A DNA stretch of 38,577 bases from the NCBI GenBank assembly GCA_946540735.1, contig CAMNIN010000037.1, forward strand, positions 1 to 38,577, given 5' to 3'. The first letter of the stretch is position 1. The number at the start of each line of letters is the position of its first letter. The notes under the pieces were generated by a model that was given only the letters and a program-made list of their open reading frames with translations, was not told the DNA's origin and ran no database searches. A program made the position numbers and the translations under genes. The stretch is from an uncultured Prevotellaceae bacterium. GTDB lineage: Bacteria; Bacteroidota; Bacteroidia; Bacteroidales; Bacteroidaceae. This document shows, in pieces, positions 13,401 to 20,707 of this stretch.

Positions 13401-13509
13401 TACCCCACCCTACGACGGTATCTGGACCAACGGCAAATACCGCCGGGCAGAGAAAGACCTGCTGCCCGCCGGACTCCTGACACCACCAAGAATCATTTCT
13501 GAAAAATAA
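10444..13509 (+). CDS. GH106-family alpha-L-rhamnosidase-type enzyme
   Basis: The 1021-residue secreted protein (signal peptide about 1-20) carries the GH106 opening signature WYWMYGCVSDEGIRLDLQGM followed by the (beta/alpha)8 core. Conserved acidic positions of the kind used by the family are Glu406 in DSWECGSQNW and Glu483 in LSAECVAPT; I infer, but cannot prove, that they are catalytic. An inserted discoidin-like beta-sandwich lies about residues 175-280, and a C-terminal galactose-binding-like domain about 865-1005 (LDGEWTLTFEENG). Known GH106 enzymes remove L-rhamnose from pectin, including rhamnogalacturonan II. It overlaps the preceding GH2 gene by 4 nt and is followed after 4 nt by the esterase gene. 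Confidence 0.88.
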   Translation: MKAITTLLSTLVCVLTLSAADIQDTYKPWTFWYWMYGCVSDEGIRLDLQGMKDAGIGGFYLMPIKDVSDGAQYGGTARQLSEEWWKHVDTTLRLADSQGLDVGIHFSDGFALGGGPWITPEESMQRIVWTDTIVEGKQRDLQLRQPAAVGDYYEDIAVYAIPVKEKMSAAQPHVSVDFPFRSTEPCDILFTYEEPFTLRHVRIITGGNNYEAHRWQVYASDDGLNYRHVRDIEPARQGWQNTDAHATYAIPPTKARYFKFHWTPEGSDPGSEDMDAAKWKPTLKVADIQLGSLPLLDGYEGKSGAVWRVSRSFPIATSDCAAPDEILRLSLVDGKISRLPKGRWHLLRMGHTSTGHQNATGGGGRGLECDKFSRPAIRKQLQHWFGTIRQHDPYHAIKRLHVDSWECGSQNWSSTFAQEFHLRRGYDLLPWLPLYAGIPIADGERSYQVLRDIRLTIAELIDEVFFDEMQRAARQYEVKLSAECVAPTMVSDGLLHYRHTDYPMGEFWLNSPTHDKPNDMLDAISGAHIYGKNIIQAEGFTEVRGTWDEIPALLKPLLDRNYCLGINSLVFHVNTHNPWTDRKPGMTLDGIGTFFQRDNTWWREMPAFTQYITACQELLQQGRPVVDLAVYTGDEVPRRAILPERLTDILPGLMGDSILRREANRLRNEGQPMETSPVGVSHTRNMTKAEDWLNPLRGYKYDSFNHDVLRGMRVENGEVVTRDGMRYKALIIPQTRKMNPDNINTGLQEIEALRQQGAVIIDTPWTAPDLSRLGIRRDIQLPAGLDFAHRHTDEGDIYFISNQTDKTVTFAPQVREDHAYRYLCDPLREQFTTAGDTITLAPYASVFYELSDNDYSVLTTKDTTPQSTVILDGEWTLTFEENGVSLTTDTLRGWQTYEDPRIRYYSGHVSYETMFSQKRQAKGQVWLELVQVHDIATVYVNDICCGTSWMPPHRIDITDAVKKGNNQLRIEVVNTWANALLGADNGTPPYDGIWTNGKYRRAEKDLLPAGLLTPPRIISEK

Positions 13510-13513
13510 GTAT

Positions 13514-14914
13514 ATGAGACGCATCCTATTATCATTGATTATTTGCCTTGCGACAATCTCAGCAAATGCGAAAGTCCGTCTGCCGCAGTTTTTCTCCGAC
13601 GGCATGGTACTCCAGCAACAATCGGAGTGCAACCTATGGGGATGGGCCGAACCAGGAAGGAGAATCAGCATCACCACGTCGTGGGACAAGAAAGGCCACA
13701 TGGTCACCGCCCGAAAGGACGGCCAGTTCTGGCTGACAGTGAAGACCCCAGAGGCCGGCGGCCCCTATTTCATCGGCTTCGCAGACGGGGACTATGTGCA
13801 AGTGAGCAACGTCATGATCGGCGAGGTGTGGATCTGCAGTGGGCAGAGCAACATGGAGATGCAGATGAAGGGGTTCAAGCAGCAACCCGTGGAAGGAACG
13901 ACAGAGGAGCTGCTGCATTGCAAGGATGCCAACCTGCGTCTGTTCACCGTCAAGCGTCATGCCTCACTGACTCCCGTGGATGATGTGACAGGCGTGTGGA
14001 GCGAAGCCAATGCGGCGAGCGTGCGCGACTTCTCGGCCACGGCTTATTACTTCGGCCGTGCCCTGCGCGAGACCTTGGGCGTGCCCGTAGGTCTCATCGT
14101 CACCTCATGGGGCGGTTCGGCCTGCGAGGCATGGATGCAGGCAGACTGGCTGAAGGCATTCCCCAAGGTACAGCAAGAAATCACCGAGGAAGACGTGAAG
14201 AAGCTCCAGCAACGCTGCCCTACGGCCCTCTACAACGGGCAGTTGCGCCCTCTCGTCGAATACACCATGCGTGGTGCCATCTGGTATCAGGGCGAGGACA
14301 ACGTGCCCCGCTACGACTACTACGCCCCGCTGCTGGCCGCAATGGTGAAAGGATGGCGCGACGTGTGGAAGCAAGGAGAGTTTCCCTTCTACTACTGCCA
14401 GATAGCACCCTACGACTACAGCCTGATTGACTGGAGCGGAAGCCAGCTGCTCCGTGAGCAGCAGATGAAGGCCGAGGCCCTCATCCCCAATGCCCGGATG
14501 GCCGTGCTGATGGATGCCGGTCTGGAGTATGGCATCCATCCGCGCAAAAAACGCCAGGCCGGCGAGCGGTTGGCCATCCTTGCCCTGAGCAACACCTACG
14601 GCGTGAAAGGCCTGCCCGACTTCGCCGTCTACAAAGAGGTGACCTTTCAGAACGACACGGCCGTAGTGTCCTTCGACCGAAGCAAGGAGTGGGTATATTT
14701 CGAACACGGACCGAAGAGCCAGAACTTCGAAATCGCAGGTGCCGACAAGGTGTTCCACCCCGCCGAGGCCTGGGTCTCGCGCAACCGCGTGTATGTGCGC
14801 AGCGACAAGGTGAAGAAGCCCGTGGCCGTGCGCTATGCCTTCCGCGACTGGGTGGAGGGCGACCTGATGCACGACGGGCTGCCCGTGAGCTCATTCCGCA
14901 CCGACGACTGGTAA
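13514..14914 (+). CDS. SASA-family carbohydrate acetylesterase (sialate O-acetylesterase-like, CE20-type)
   Basis: The 466-residue SGNH-type esterase begins with a signal peptide (about 1-19, SANAK) and the usual N-terminal beta-domain (LPQFFSDGMVLQQ). The catalytic Ser112 lies in SGQSNMEM and the catalytic His342 in GIHPRKKRQAGERLA, with WYQGEDN between them as in sialate O-acetylesterase homologues. In a pectin/rhamnose locus it more likely removes O-acetyl groups from plant polysaccharide than from sialic acid, because no sialidase is present. The gene sits 4 nt after GH106, and a 50-nt gap without a hairpin separates it from the DUF5703 gene. Confidence 0.88.
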   Translation: MRRILLSLIICLATISANAKVRLPQFFSDGMVLQQQSECNLWGWAEPGRRISITTSWDKKGHMVTARKDGQFWLTVKTPEAGGPYFIGFADGDYVQVSNVMIGEVWICSGQSNMEMQMKGFKQQPVEGTTEELLHCKDANLRLFTVKRHASLTPVDDVTGVWSEANAASVRDFSATAYYFGRALRETLGVPVGLIVTSWGGSACEAWMQADWLKAFPKVQQEITEEDVKKLQQRCPTALYNGQLRPLVEYTMRGAIWYQGEDNVPRYDYYAPLLAAMVKGWRDVWKQGEFPFYYCQIAPYDYSLIDWSGSQLLREQQMKAEALIPNARMAVLMDAGLEYGIHPRKKRQAGERLAILALSNTYGVKGLPDFAVYKEVTFQNDTAVVSFDRSKEWVYFEHGPKSQNFEIAGADKVFHPAEAWVSRNRVYVRSDKVKKPVAVRYAFRDWVEGDLMHDGLPVSSFRTDDW

Positions 14915-14964
14915 CCATCCCCCATCATCCATCATACACCACCTAACAACCCATCCACAGCATC

Positions 14965-17184
14965 ATGACACGAACGACGACCCTACTCCTCACCTTTCTG
15001 CTGCCGGCCCTGCTACTGGCCAGCGACTACGTACCCCGCGACGTGGTGTGGACCACCCAGAGCAAGAACTCGAGCGAGTCAATGCCCTGCGGAGGCCATG
15101 ATATCGGCATGAACGTGTGGGTGGAAGACGGCGACCTGCTATGGTATGTGACACAGAGCGGATGGTTCGACGCCAACAACACTCTGCTGAAAGCTGGGCG
15201 CTGGCGCCTGCATATCGACGGTGACCCCTTCGGCGGCAGTGACTTCAGCCAGGCGCTCCGTCTCGACGGTGGCTATGTGGAGATAGCAGGCGGCGGCGTA
15301 AAAGTCGTCATCTGGGCCGATGTCTATTCTCCCCACGTCTATCTTGACATCCGCTCGGCCAAGTCGCGCAAGGCCACCCTGAGCTATGAGAACTGGCGCT
15401 ACCAAGACCGGCCGCTCACCAAGGCCGAGTGCCAGCAGTCGTCATGGAAATGGCTGGTGCCTAAAGACTGCGTGACCCAAGCCGACCGCATCGAGAGCAC
15501 TCCCCATCAGCTGACCGCCACACACCAGAATCCCGAGAAGACCATCTTCGACTTCACTGTGGCCTATGAGCGCATCGAGGCACTGAAAGACAGTCTCTAC
15601 AATCCCATCGGAGGCAGGCGGATGAGCGTGGTGACCGATACCGGCCACTTCACCTTCGAGGGTACCAGCGAGGGTCGCTACGCCTCTACCGACTACCGCG
15701 CTTGGAACTACGCCACCGATCATCTGCGCCACACCACGGTGACCATCGCCCTCGACAATGGCGACAGACGACACTATCCGCAGCCCGAGAAAGCCTCAGT
15801 CTCGATGAAGCGCAGCCGCCAGTGGTGGCACCAATACTGGCAGCGCAGCTGGATACAGACCGACGGCACGAATGCCGAGGCCGCCCACGTGGCCCGCAAC
15901 TACGACCTTTTCCGCTACATGTTGGGCTGCAACGCCTATGGACAGTGGCCATCGAAATTCAATGGCGGGCTCTTCACCTTCGACCCCATGTATGTGGACG
16001 CCCCGGCCGCCGACGGCACACCCACCAACGCCTTCACCCCCGACTACCGCAAATGGGGCGGCGGCACGATGACGGCACAGAACCAGCGCCTCGTCTACTG
16101 GCCCATGCTCAAGAGCGGCGACACCGACATGATGGTAGCCCAACTCGACACCTACCTGCGCATGTTGCCCACCGCAGTGGCCCGCACCCGCCACTACTGG
16201 GGGCACGGCGGAGCCTCGTTTGGCGAGCAGATAGAGAACTTCGGGCTGCCCAATCCCGCCGAGTATGGCAAGCACAGCGAGGGTATGGACTACGGCACGG
16301 AGCGCAACGCCTGGCTCGAATATGAGTGGGACACCGTGCTCGAATTCTGCCTGATGGCTCTCGAAGCCCAGCGCTATCAGAATCCCTCACAGGCCGGGAA
16401 TGGCAGCATGGTCACCGACTTCAGCCGCTACCGCCCCCTGGTGAAAGAGAGCCTGCGCTTCTTCGACGAGCACTATCAATACCTGGCCAAGAAGATGGGC
16501 AGCAAGGCCCTCACCGACTCCGGCCGCCTGGTGATCTATCCCGGCTCGGGATGCGAGACCTACAAGATGGCCTACAACCCATCAAGCACGGTGGCCGCCC
16601 TGCACACGGTGGCCGCCGCCCTCGCCGACTCCACCCTGCCACTCTCGCGGCTGCCCGAAATTCCGCTGCGCGTGATTGGCGGCGACACCTGCATCGCCCC
16701 AGCCGTGGTGTGGGCGCGCATACAGAACGTGGAGACCCCACAGCTCTATCCCGTTTTTCCCTGGCGCATCTACGGTTTGGGGCGCCCCCAGCTCCACATC
16801 GCCCGCAACACCTACCTGAAAGACCCTCACGCCCTGGCCATGCGCAGCAGCAAGGGGTGGAAGCAGGACAATATCTGGGCAGCATGCCTCGGACTGACCG
16901 ACGAGGCCCGACGGCTGTGCGTGGAGAAGTTCGCCGACGGTCCTTACCGCTTCCCCACATTCTGGGAACCTGGTTTCGACTGGGCTCCAGATCTGAACCG
17001 TGGAGGCTCGGCCATGATTGGCGTGCAGGAGATGCTGCTGCAGGAGACTCCCAACGGCGAGCTGCTGCTCTTCCCCGCCTGGCCCAAGGAGTGGAACGCC
17101 ACCTTCCGCCTGCATGCCAGTGGCGGCCGCGTGGTGGAAGGCACCATCAAGCACGGGGCCATCACCTCGAGAATCATCCTTTAA
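14965..17184 (+). CDS. DUF5703-family putative glycoside hydrolase
   Basis: The 739-residue secreted protein (signal peptide about 1-20, LLLAS) starts its mature part with DVVWTTQSKNSSESMPCGG and DIGMNVWVEDGDLLWYV. This is the hallmark of the DUF5703 N-terminal beta-sandwich. The remainder is rich in helices and aromatic residues (e.g. YDLFRYMLGCNAYGQWPSKF, GHGGASFGEQIENFGLPNP, YPGSGCETYKMAYNPSST). That suggests an (alpha/alpha)6 toroid like those of GH65/GH95 enzymes. I know of no established activity for the family. Position between an acetylesterase and a GH78 rhamnosidase suggests action on a rhamnose-containing oligosaccharide. Assignment to the DUF is fairly firm; being a hydrolase is an inference. 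Confidence 0.75.
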   Translation: MTRTTTLLLTFLLPALLLASDYVPRDVVWTTQSKNSSESMPCGGHDIGMNVWVEDGDLLWYVTQSGWFDANNTLLKAGRWRLHIDGDPFGGSDFSQALRLDGGYVEIAGGGVKVVIWADVYSPHVYLDIRSAKSRKATLSYENWRYQDRPLTKAECQQSSWKWLVPKDCVTQADRIESTPHQLTATHQNPEKTIFDFTVAYERIEALKDSLYNPIGGRRMSVVTDTGHFTFEGTSEGRYASTDYRAWNYATDHLRHTTVTIALDNGDRRHYPQPEKASVSMKRSRQWWHQYWQRSWIQTDGTNAEAAHVARNYDLFRYMLGCNAYGQWPSKFNGGLFTFDPMYVDAPAADGTPTNAFTPDYRKWGGGTMTAQNQRLVYWPMLKSGDTDMMVAQLDTYLRMLPTAVARTRHYWGHGGASFGEQIENFGLPNPAEYGKHSEGMDYGTERNAWLEYEWDTVLEFCLMALEAQRYQNPSQAGNGSMVTDFSRYRPLVKESLRFFDEHYQYLAKKMGSKALTDSGRLVIYPGSGCETYKMAYNPSSTVAALHTVAAALADSTLPLSRLPEIPLRVIGGDTCIAPAVVWARIQNVETPQLYPVFPWRIYGLGRPQLHIARNTYLKDPHALAMRSSKGWKQDNIWAACLGLTDEARRLCVEKFADGPYRFPTFWEPGFDWAPDLNRGGSAMIGVQEMLLQETPNGELLLFPAWPKEWNATFRLHASGGRVVEGTIKHGAITSRIIL

Positions 17185-17202
17185 TTCACAATCCGACAAG
17201 AA

Positions 17203-20200
17203 ATGAAACGACTATTCACGCTGAGCCTGTTGGCTATCACCTGTCTCGCCATCCACGCCAAACTCGTGGTGACACAGACCTCCTGCAACTACCAGAGAGG
17301 CCCGACAGCCATCGTGGCCGACAAGGCCAGGGTGGGATGGCAGTATATCGAGCGCATGGGATGGCCCACAAGCCAGGAAGCCTATCAGATAGAGGTGCAT
17401 GAGCGGGTGTCGGGCCGGCTCGTCTATGACAGCGGCGTGGTGCGTTCGGCCGAGAGCCAGTTCATCACACTGCCCTACCTAGCTCCCAACATCCACGGCT
17501 ACTCCTGGCACGTGAGGATAGCCAGCCAGGACATCGAGCACAAGGGCAAGAGAAAAAAGACTGCCAGTGCCGACGGACTGGAATGGTCGGACTGGAGCTA
17601 TGAGCAAAATCTCCGCGTGGTGCCCGCCGACCTGCAGGTCCTCCCCTCCGGTCGTCTCACTCCCAGCACCGCACCCCAGTGGATAGGCGCCATCAGCAAG
17701 CGCGACGCCCGCATTCCCACCGGGCGGTGGAGCAACGAGGTGTTCAAGAAAGACTCGTTCCAGACGAAGTGGGAGCAGGTCGACTCGCTCTCCTCGCGCA
17801 GCATCATCCTGCGCAAGGCTTTCCGCACCACCCACGCCATCACCGATGCCGTAGTCTACGTCTGCGGCCTGGGCCACTACGAGATGAGCATCAACGGGCA
17901 GCGTGTGGGCAACAGTGAGTTCGCCCCCCTCTGGAGCGAATACAGCCGCACGGCATACTACAACACCTACGACGTGACCCGTCTGCTGCGCGAGGGTGAC
18001 AACAGCGTGGCCGTACTCCTGGGCAACGGGTTCTTCAATGTGCAGCGCGGCAACCGCTACAGCAAGCTTCAGACCAGCTTCGGCCCACCGCAACTCTTCC
18101 TGCGCATGGACATCACCTACGACGACGGCACCACAGCGCACGTGGTGAGCGACGACAGCTGGCGGTGGACCAAGAGCCCCATCACCTTTAACAGCATCTA
18201 CGGCGGCGAGTCGTATGATGCCCGTCTGGAGATGGAGGGATGCCTCGAGCCTCAATACGACGACAGCAAGTGGAACGCCGCCGTGGTGGTGGAAGGTCCG
18301 GAGGGCAGACTCTATCCCGAGACCGCCCCGCCTGTGCGCATCATGGAACGATTCGACATACAGAAGGTGCGCCCAGTAGACAAAGACTCGCTGGAAGCTG
18401 CCTCGCGCAAGACCAAACGCGAGGTGCACCCCTCGGCGCTCGTCTGCGACATGGGGCAGAACCTCGCCGGATTTCCCGAGATCACCGTCTCTGGACAGCG
18501 TGGGCAGAAGGTCACCCTGCTCGTATCGGAACGCCTCACCCCGCAGGGAGTGTGCGACCAGAGCCAGACCGGCCGCCAGCACTACTACGAATACACCCTG
18601 AAAGGCGACGGCCGTGAGACGTGGCACCCTCGGTTCTCCTACTATGGCTTCCGCTTTATTCAGGTGGAGGGAGCCGTGATGGAGAAGCAGGCCAACCCCG
18701 ACGGACTGCCTGAGATTCACAGTCTGAAGAGCTGTTTCGTCTACAACTCCACCCCTGAGACTTCCTCTTTCTGGTGCGACAACGAACTGATGACAAAGAC
18801 CCACCGACTCATTGAGCGTGCCGAGCGCAGCAACATGCAGGCCGTGCTCACCGACTGTCCGCACCGCGAGAAACTGGGGTGGCTGGAGCAAGACCATCTC
18901 GTGGGCCCGTCGCTCTTCTACAACTACGACATGACCACCCTGGTGCCCAAGATCATCCGTGACATCGTAGACACCCAGAAGCCCAACGGTATGGTGCCCA
19001 CCACGGCACCCCAGTATGTGTCGTTCGGCAATCTTTTCGACGACTCGCCCGAATGGGGCTCCACTTTGGTGATACTCCCCTTCATGTACTACGACATGTA
19101 TGGCGACAGTACCCTCATCACCGACAACTACGAGCCGATGCGCCGCTACGTGGACTATCTCAGCAGCCGTTCCGACGACGGCATCGTGAGCCACGGCCTG
19201 GGCGACTGGTATGACTACGGCCCGTGGCGCGCGGGATTCTCGCGCAACACCCCCGTGCCACTGGTGGCCACCGCCCACTACATCTACGACCTGCAGCTCA
19301 TCACCGAGGCTGCCCGCATGACCGGCCGGACAGCCGACGAACAGCGCTATAAAGCCCTCTACGACAAGGTGGTGGCCTCGTTCAACCGACATTTCTACCA
19401 CCCCGACTCCTGCTACTACGGCACGGGCAGCCAGACGAGCAACGCCCTGCCCCTCTTCCTCGGCATCACCGGCGAGCACAAGGAAGCCGTGCTGCAGAGC
19501 CTTATCGCCGACATCCATGCCCATGGCGACCGCCTGACCACTGGCGACGTGGGCAACCGCTACCTCTTCCGCGTGCTGGCCGACAACGGGCAGAACGAGC
19601 TGCTGCTGCGCATGCTCAACCACTATGAGGCTCCTGGCTATGGCTATCAGATAGCCCAGGGCGCCACCACCCTCACCGAGCAGTGGGACCCACGCCAGGG
19701 CTCATCCGAGAACCACTTCATGCTGGGCCAGATTGACGAGTGGTTCTTCCGCTCGCTCGCCGGCATCCGCCAGAAACCCGGCACCCACGGCTTCCGTCAT
19801 CTCGTCATCGACCCCCAGGCGCTCGAGGCCATCGGCCGCGTGAAGGCCTCCATCCATACCCTCTATGGTGAGGTACGCATGGACTTCGACCCTTCAAAAT
19901 CCACTCTCAACACCAGCATCCCCTTAGGATGCACCATCGAGAAGCCCGCCTTTCCCTGCGAGAAAGACCAATGGAGTGGCGGCGGCCTTGTTCCCTTCTG
20001 CCTGGTACCGACGTTGTCTTTCAGCAAGATACCCTTCGACAACAAGGAGTCGGAGCGCTACGACCCCCAGTGGCCCACCATCTGGTTTGGCCCGTCATGG
20101 ATGGGCAGCAGCATCATGGGCAGCGACCATCCGCGATTCCACATCAGGCACGGGGTGTTCAGAAAACAGGATCTCGGCTTCACCGTCCTGCAAATATCGA

Positions 20201-20688
20201 GAAACCTCTATCGGGGCATCGCCGGTGTCTCTGCCGGCCTGCAGTTCGTGGCCAACAGCTACGACATCGCCCTCGACCAAGTGATGAGAAGAGACGGCAA
20301 CGACGTGAGGTTCGAGTCACAAGATGAGGCCTTGCGCGAGAATTTTCTTAACTTCTCCTGTGTGCGCATCCCCGTAATGGTGGGTGTGCAGACCTACGGC
20401 CGCCAACTGTCGCTACTGACCGGTCTCGGGCTCTATGTCGGCGGCAGCCGATACACCTACCGGCACAGGGGTGAGGACAGACCCGAAGACCACCATCTGC
20501 ACACCCAGAACTTCGGTGCCCAATGGATGGTGATGGCCGGTATCGGTCCGGTGACCCTGACATTCTCGCAATTCCTCGTGCCCCTCTACAAGCTCAGCGA
20601 CGGCACCAAGGCCTACCCCGCCTCGCTCACCGTGGGCTTCGACTTCAACTACTGGATGCGTCGGCATTTCCGTCCGAAACCTCAATAA
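17203..20688 (+). CDS. GH78 alpha-L-rhamnosidase fused to C-terminal outer-membrane beta-barrel domain
   Basis: The 1161-residue protein has a signal peptide (about 1-19) and a complete GH78 enzyme to about residue 915: N-terminal beta domains, the (alpha/alpha)6 core and most of the C-terminal beta-sandwich. Candidate catalytic residues are Asp551 and Glu562 in DCPHREKLGWLEQD, Asp668 in GLGDWYDYG and Glu826 in TLTEQWDPRQGSSENHF. From about 925 the sequence changes to a different fold. Alternating amphipathic strands ending in aromatic or glycine-rich turns (GVSAGLQFVANSYDIAL, NFSCVRIPVMVGVQTYG, LLTGLGLYVGGSRYTY, SLTVGFDFNYWM) resemble the small PorT/OmpX-type outer-membrane barrel family (OMP_b-brl_2). 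GH78 proteins normally stop near 900 residues, so this is an in-frame fusion. The joined part has no signal peptide of its own. Confidence 0.8.
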   Translation: MKRLFTLSLLAITCLAIHAKLVVTQTSCNYQRGPTAIVADKARVGWQYIERMGWPTSQEAYQIEVHERVSGRLVYDSGVVRSAESQFITLPYLAPNIHGYSWHVRIASQDIEHKGKRKKTASADGLEWSDWSYEQNLRVVPADLQVLPSGRLTPSTAPQWIGAISKRDARIPTGRWSNEVFKKDSFQTKWEQVDSLSSRSIILRKAFRTTHAITDAVVYVCGLGHYEMSINGQRVGNSEFAPLWSEYSRTAYYNTYDVTRLLREGDNSVAVLLGNGFFNVQRGNRYSKLQTSFGPPQLFLRMDITYDDGTTAHVVSDDSWRWTKSPITFNSIYGGESYDARLEMEGCLEPQYDDSKWNAAVVVEGPEGRLYPETAPPVRIMERFDIQKVRPVDKDSLEAASRKTKREVHPSALVCDMGQNLAGFPEITVSGQRGQKVTLLVSERLTPQGVCDQSQTGRQHYYEYTLKGDGRETWHPRFSYYGFRFIQVEGAVMEKQANPDGLPEIHSLKSCFVYNSTPETSSFWCDNELMTKTHRLIERAERSNMQAVLTDCPHREKLGWLEQDHLVGPSLFYNYDMTTLVPKIIRDIVDTQKPNGMVPTTAPQYVSFGNLFDDSPEWGSTLVILPFMYYDMYGDSTLITDNYEPMRRYVDYLSSRSDDGIVSHGLGDWYDYGPWRAGFSRNTPVPLVATAHYIYDLQLITEAARMTGRTADEQRYKALYDKVVASFNRHFYHPDSCYYGTGSQTSNALPLFLGITGEHKEAVLQSLIADIHAHGDRLTTGDVGNRYLFRVLADNGQNELLLRMLNHYEAPGYGYQIAQGATTLTEQWDPRQGSSENHFMLGQIDEWFFRSLAGIRQKPGTHGFRHLVIDPQALEAIGRVKASIHTLYGEVRMDFDPSKSTLNTSIPLGCTIEKPAFPCEKDQWSGGGLVPFCLVPTLSFSKIPFDNKESERYDPQWPTIWFGPSWMGSSIMGSDHPRFHIRHGVFRKQDLGFTVLQISRNLYRGIAGVSAGLQFVANSYDIALDQVMRRDGNDVRFESQDEALRENFLNFSCVRIPVMVGVQTYGRQLSLLTGLGLYVGGSRYTYRHRGEDRPEDHHLHTQNFGAQWMVMAGIGPVTLTFSQFLVPLYKLSDGTKAYPASLTVGFDFNYWMRRHFRPKPQ

Positions 20689-20707
20689 GACAAACTACTA
20701 CACAACA

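Noticed and set aside
17479..19623. 714-codon minus-strand open frame opposite the GH78 gene
   Set aside because: No recognisable domain and strongly biased composition; an antisense shadow of the rhamnosidase gene.
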